Assembly (NCBI GenBank): GCA_019096195.1
Contig: JAGTXK010000187.1
Location: forward strand, 62,001 to 126,000
From: Boletus sp. NGJ
Lineage: Eukaryota > Basidiomycota > Agaricomycetes > Boletales > Boletaceae
Direction: 5' to 3'
Length of the DNA stretch: 64,000 nucleotides
The position numbers and the translations under genes were made by a program. The notes below the pieces were generated by a model that did no database searches, had not been told where the DNA came from, and worked only from the letters and a program-made list of their open reading frames with translations. How positions within the stretch are numbered: position 1 is the stretch's first letter; every line of letters begins with the position of its first letter. Positions 60,679 to 64,000 of this stretch are shown in pieces.

Positions 60679-60981
60679 CATGTTCCGCGGTGTCTCAGGC
60701 TCCCCGCGAGGCCACCCACAGCCATCTCTTCCCGCGTGCAGAATCCAGAGGGAAACATTCAGCACACAGCCACGAAGAGGCGTCAAAGTCAACCCAATCG
60801 GGTCCCTTTGTCCTGGACATCCCCGATTACGATCAGCCTTTGTTCTTGGCCGCGAAGCGCCCATAGCAAATACATATACGCGTAGAAGCATCTCTACAGC
60901 CGCACCACGAACGCCCAACGTTCCCATCTCTCCCTCATCATTTCTAGACCTCCTTGGCAACATCGAACAACCTAGGAAGCC

Positions 60982-62460
60982 ATGAACGTACTCTTGGGAT
61001 CAAACAATATGACATTGGTTTCCGATTATGGAGCCGAGGGGTACCACAATGAGCTGTGGCGGTCGTTTAGGAGGACTGCCGTCGAGCCTGGCCAAGCAAC
61101 CTCCCCAGACTTTGTTTCCTTCGCAGACGAATGTCTCCTCTGCGCCAGCGTTATGGTGGGCCTTAGTCCGCCTGCTCGCACTGAAGCCGAAAGGGAAGGT
61201 GATGGGCAATTCTGGGATACCGGCCCTCCAGAAGAGCACACACGGAGATCTCCTCCTCCTCCACCCCCGAGTCCCCACCTGTCGTCCTGTCAGCCCAATC
61301 CCCCAAGTCAAAGAGTTGGGCTCATCTACCTCTACTCCGGTCCTGCCAACCTCCCAGCGGGCGAAGCCAACATCGGCGTCATCGTAAAGGAAGACATGCA
61401 ACGCAGTGGCTATGCTCGCGAAGCTGTACAACTCGTGCTCCGCTGGGCATTCGAAGAACTCAAGTTCCATCGCGTGCAAGCGGCGATTCTTGACACGCCG
61501 TTCAAGGATAGAGCCCTGCGATTGTTCATCGGATCGGGATTCGCGCATGAAGGGACGAAGCGCAGAGCGGTCTACCTGCCCGAGGAAGAGGGCATGGCAG
61601 GCGTATGGAAAGACGTGACATACCTGGCGATGTTGGACACGGAGTGGATGCTGAGATCGACGTGGAAGAAGGATAATCAGCCCGTTACCACGGTTTGGGA
61701 TGAGATGTTTGCGAGGCATTCGAGAGAGCGGGAAGAATTATTGCGGTGGGAGGAGAATCATGGGAGGATAAAGAGGTCATCAAGCACGGAAACGTTGAGG
61801 GAGAACACGAGGAATGCGGCACAGGACATGGCCTACCTCACAGACGACGCGTCTTCGATCGGCGAGCCATCCCTCTGCGACTCGTTGCCCCCATCGCCAA
61901 GGCTCAACGTCATCGTGACCCGGGAGGAAGACGTGCATATGGCAGATGTTCTGGGTACCGACGAGTTTGGCCAAAGGTGGGAGGAAGTCATCGAGACGAC
62001 CCTCGCGGCGAGGCGACAAAGGCAAGGCATGGGAGGCTCACTCCTGGAACCATCGCCGCGTGGTCATATGCTAGCCTTGCCATCTATCCCCTCGACCAGG
62101 ATATCCGACGGGAATCCGCAGTCGCCGCTGACAATTCGGACCCCCTCTACCCCCGGATCTACGCCGCCATCCTCTCCTTCCGCGTCGTCCTCCATCTACG
62201 GCTCCTGGCCAGACTCTGAGGACGAAGACAATTGGTTACCTAGAGGTACCCTTCCTCCCGGAAACGTTCCTGCCCCTATGCCACACACCTCGTATCCTCC
62301 CACTGGACCGGCAAGTCTGAGAACTAGGACTCGAAGCCGCAGCTCGTCATCTTCCAGTATCGACTCCTGGAGCGATGCTCAGAGCAGCGTTAGCGCCGGT
62401 TCTAGCAACTGGGACGTGATTTCCAACACGTCTGCTCGTAGTCACCGTGGGCGTGTCTAA
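60982..62460 (+). CDS. GNAT-family acetyltransferase with long Ser-rich tail
   Basis: An uninterrupted frame gives 492 residues. The GNAT core is in the middle: VGLIYLYSG, GEANIGVIVKEDMQRSGYAR (acetyl-CoA binding loop, RSGYA), VLRWAFEELKFHRVQAAILD, and RALRLFIGSGFAHEGTKRRA. A Pro-rich insert (RRSPPPPPPSPH) separates the first strands from the core. After about residue 260 the protein is disordered and Ser/Pro/Arg-rich (TRTRSRSSSSSSIDSWSD). The acceptor substrate is unknown. The true N-terminus is probably further upstream: 60680-60980 has coding-like sequence (GPFVLDIPDYDQPLFLAAKR, then NTYTRRSISTAAPRTP, then LDLLGNIEQPRKP) that changes frame twice without introns. Confidence 0.75.
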   Translation: MNVLLGSNNMTLVSDYGAEGYHNELWRSFRRTAVEPGQATSPDFVSFADECLLCASVMVGLSPPARTEAEREGDGQFWDTGPPEEHTRRSPPPPPPSPHLSSCQPNPPSQRVGLIYLYSGPANLPAGEANIGVIVKEDMQRSGYAREAVQLVLRWAFEELKFHRVQAAILDTPFKDRALRLFIGSGFAHEGTKRRAVYLPEEEGMAGVWKDVTYLAMLDTEWMLRSTWKKDNQPVTTVWDEMFARHSREREELLRWEENHGRIKRSSSTETLRENTRNAAQDMAYLTDDASSIGEPSLCDSLPPSPRLNVIVTREEDVHMADVLGTDEFGQRWEEVIETTLAARRQRQGMGGSLLEPSPRGHMLALPSIPSTRISDGNPQSPLTIRTPSTPGSTPPSSPSASSSIYGSWPDSEDEDNWLPRGTLPPGNVPAPMPHTSYPPTGPASLRTRTRSRSSSSSSIDSWSDAQSSVSAGSSNWDVISNTSARSHRGRV

Positions 62461-64000
62461 CCAACGTAGATGCCCTTTCGTCATGACCGCCCACGAGGAA
62501 ACAAACACTCGCCGCACTAACAGCGTGATGGGACATCAGAATGGTTCAGAGGTTACCCACGACTTTGAGGCCACCCCCCAAACGATATGCATCATATTAC
62601 TTACACACCATGGACGGAATTCAGATGTCCACTCTTTGTCATGCCATGCGCTGATTGTAGTATGTAACATTGCCTGTAACAGCCCAGTGTACAATACTAA
62701 TTAATTGAGATACCACGCGTCTTCTTCGAACGGCCGAGCCTCTGTTTGATTCCAGCCCGTCCGCTACAGCAGCGCCGAGGAAAAGAAAAAAAAAAAAAAA
62801 CAGCCATGTTGCACACTGCATCGGTCAGCGGACGGTGGCTGAAACGGAGGCCACAGTGTGTTGTCGATTTCACGCGATGACGCCAACTCGGCTCACTTGT
62901 CGAAACGAATTTAATAGAGGTGAAACTGTGGATTGCATACGTTACCCGCCGACTGAGCAGTGCGGCAGTGCTGTATAAGGCCCACTTGCACACGATGTCG
63001 ATCCCCTCCCCCCCCCTGGGCCCTGGCCAAGCCGTCTTCGAGTCAAAGCGGTCGCGATTGTCAACACGTGTTGTCTGGACTCGGTCTGCAGTGCTTTTTC
63101 ATATACCAAGTGTTCAGCGTGGTCTGACACCGCTCTCATCATCAAACCCAACTTGACTGATTGGCACCCATTTATTTTGCGCCTTCCCTCCGAGGAACTC
63201 ATGTTGGTGCACTGGATGTCATTTGTTTTTGTTTCAACCCCGCGCGGTGCGAGTCTGAACCCAAGGTTTATTTTTTCCAACTTGGCCAACAACCACACCC
63301 GTGGGATGCCCATAAAAATCTATCTGAATCTGCAAGTGATACAGGGTGTCACGAGGTTCGCACTCCCATACACGCCTGGAAACACATGGTCGCCTGGGAT
63401 TAAACAACTGAGCTGCTAGTGATCAAGTATCAACATGTGTCGAGGAGAGGGGATGCAGCGATTCGAGAACGAATCGATTATTAATAAATACACAAGTGAG
63501 GCTGGGACCCTAATCTTTACAGGGGGATCCAGCGACAACGGACATAGCAAACGACTAGGTATCGACTAGGGGATCATATGTAACGTATGCGACAAGAAAG
63601 GAGGGTGTGGGTCATCCAACAGGCCTTTGGGGTGGTGTACAGTACTGCAGCGTGAGGGCGTCCAGATGAATTCCAAGTGTAACAAATCGGTCCATGGGTG
63701 GATGCGTGCCCGGGGCATCAAGTTCAGGAGCAGGCGTCACCGGATCTCGACTATCCGACGAGGGCACTCCGCTTTAGGTTATCTCGTATCACAACATCTT
63801 GTACTGCGGTGGATATGGTCAGATTCCAAAACTCACATTGCATGCGCCATTATCTACCCTTACCATTCTGTAATATCAACGAGGTTGAGTGTGTATCCTG
63901 AAAAGGCCGGGTCAGATCAAAGCCCTTCCCGAACCGGCAGGTATTAACGCACCGTGACGGAGGTAAAATGACAATAGAACGGCCGATCACCCGCATGCTC
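62461..64000. other. Right-hand end, no gene seen
   Basis: Open frames up to 123 codons exist on both strands but show no motif or splicing logic. An A-rich run (62783-62800) and a C-rich run (63007-63018) are the only low-complexity elements. No RNA gene is recognised. Confidence 0.5.

Overview
The window looks like nuclear DNA of an agaricomycete (mushroom-forming) basidiomycete. Coding genes are cut by many short introns of about 45-70 bp. Gene content fits: a DAL5-type permease, a divergent FET3/FTR1 iron pair, GATA-type iron-repressor motifs, a fungal GH18 chitinase, Tao3/Mor2 (Furry), and lineage-specific paralog families. I cannot name the species.

Layout. 1-3.4 kb is AT-richer, low-complexity and minisatellite DNA with no intact gene. 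3.5-5.8 kb (-) is a DAL5/allantoate-permease-like MFS gene whose 3' end is hard to follow. 6.6-10.3 kb holds SRP19 (-), a small predicted membrane protein (+) and a secreted GH18 chitinase (+). 12.1-14.2 kb (-) is a type-B carboxylesterase. 15-25.2 kb is a recently duplicated accessory array. It has four intact, probably seven-pass membrane proteins of the fungal rhodopsin/PTH11-like kind in two subfamilies (A1, A2, B1, B2) and one decayed copy. Three decayed P-loop GTPase domains joined head to tail lie between A1 and A2.

26.7-33.3 kb is a conserved metabolic block: serine hydroxymethyltransferase (-), the ferroxidase FET3 (-) and the iron permease FTR1 (+). FET3 and FTR1 share a 235-bp promoter with three exact ATCAGATAA sites, so they form one iron-regulated reductive uptake unit. 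33.6-44.0 kb (-) holds three related genes that join a C2H2 zinc-finger array to a disordered middle. Two of them end in a RING finger; the middle one has lost it. 45-46.4 kb has an unrecognised gene and a perfect hairpin. 46.6-47.7 kb (-) is a DUF4336 protein. 48-55.7 kb (-) is the giant Furry/Tao3/Mor2 scaffold, 55.9-60 kb (-) is mitochondrial isoleucyl-tRNA synthetase, and 61-62.5 kb (+) is a GNAT protein. The last 1.5 kb shows no gene.

Points that stand out: the tandem membrane-protein array with its multi-G-domain relic, the C2H2-RING fusion family, three GC-AG introns (two in FTR1, one splitting the REGLE motif), an 8-nt microexon in SHMT, and one-base frame breaks in otherwise conserved genes at the right end. 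The frame breaks look like assembly indels. All calls come from reading the sequence; no database search was run.
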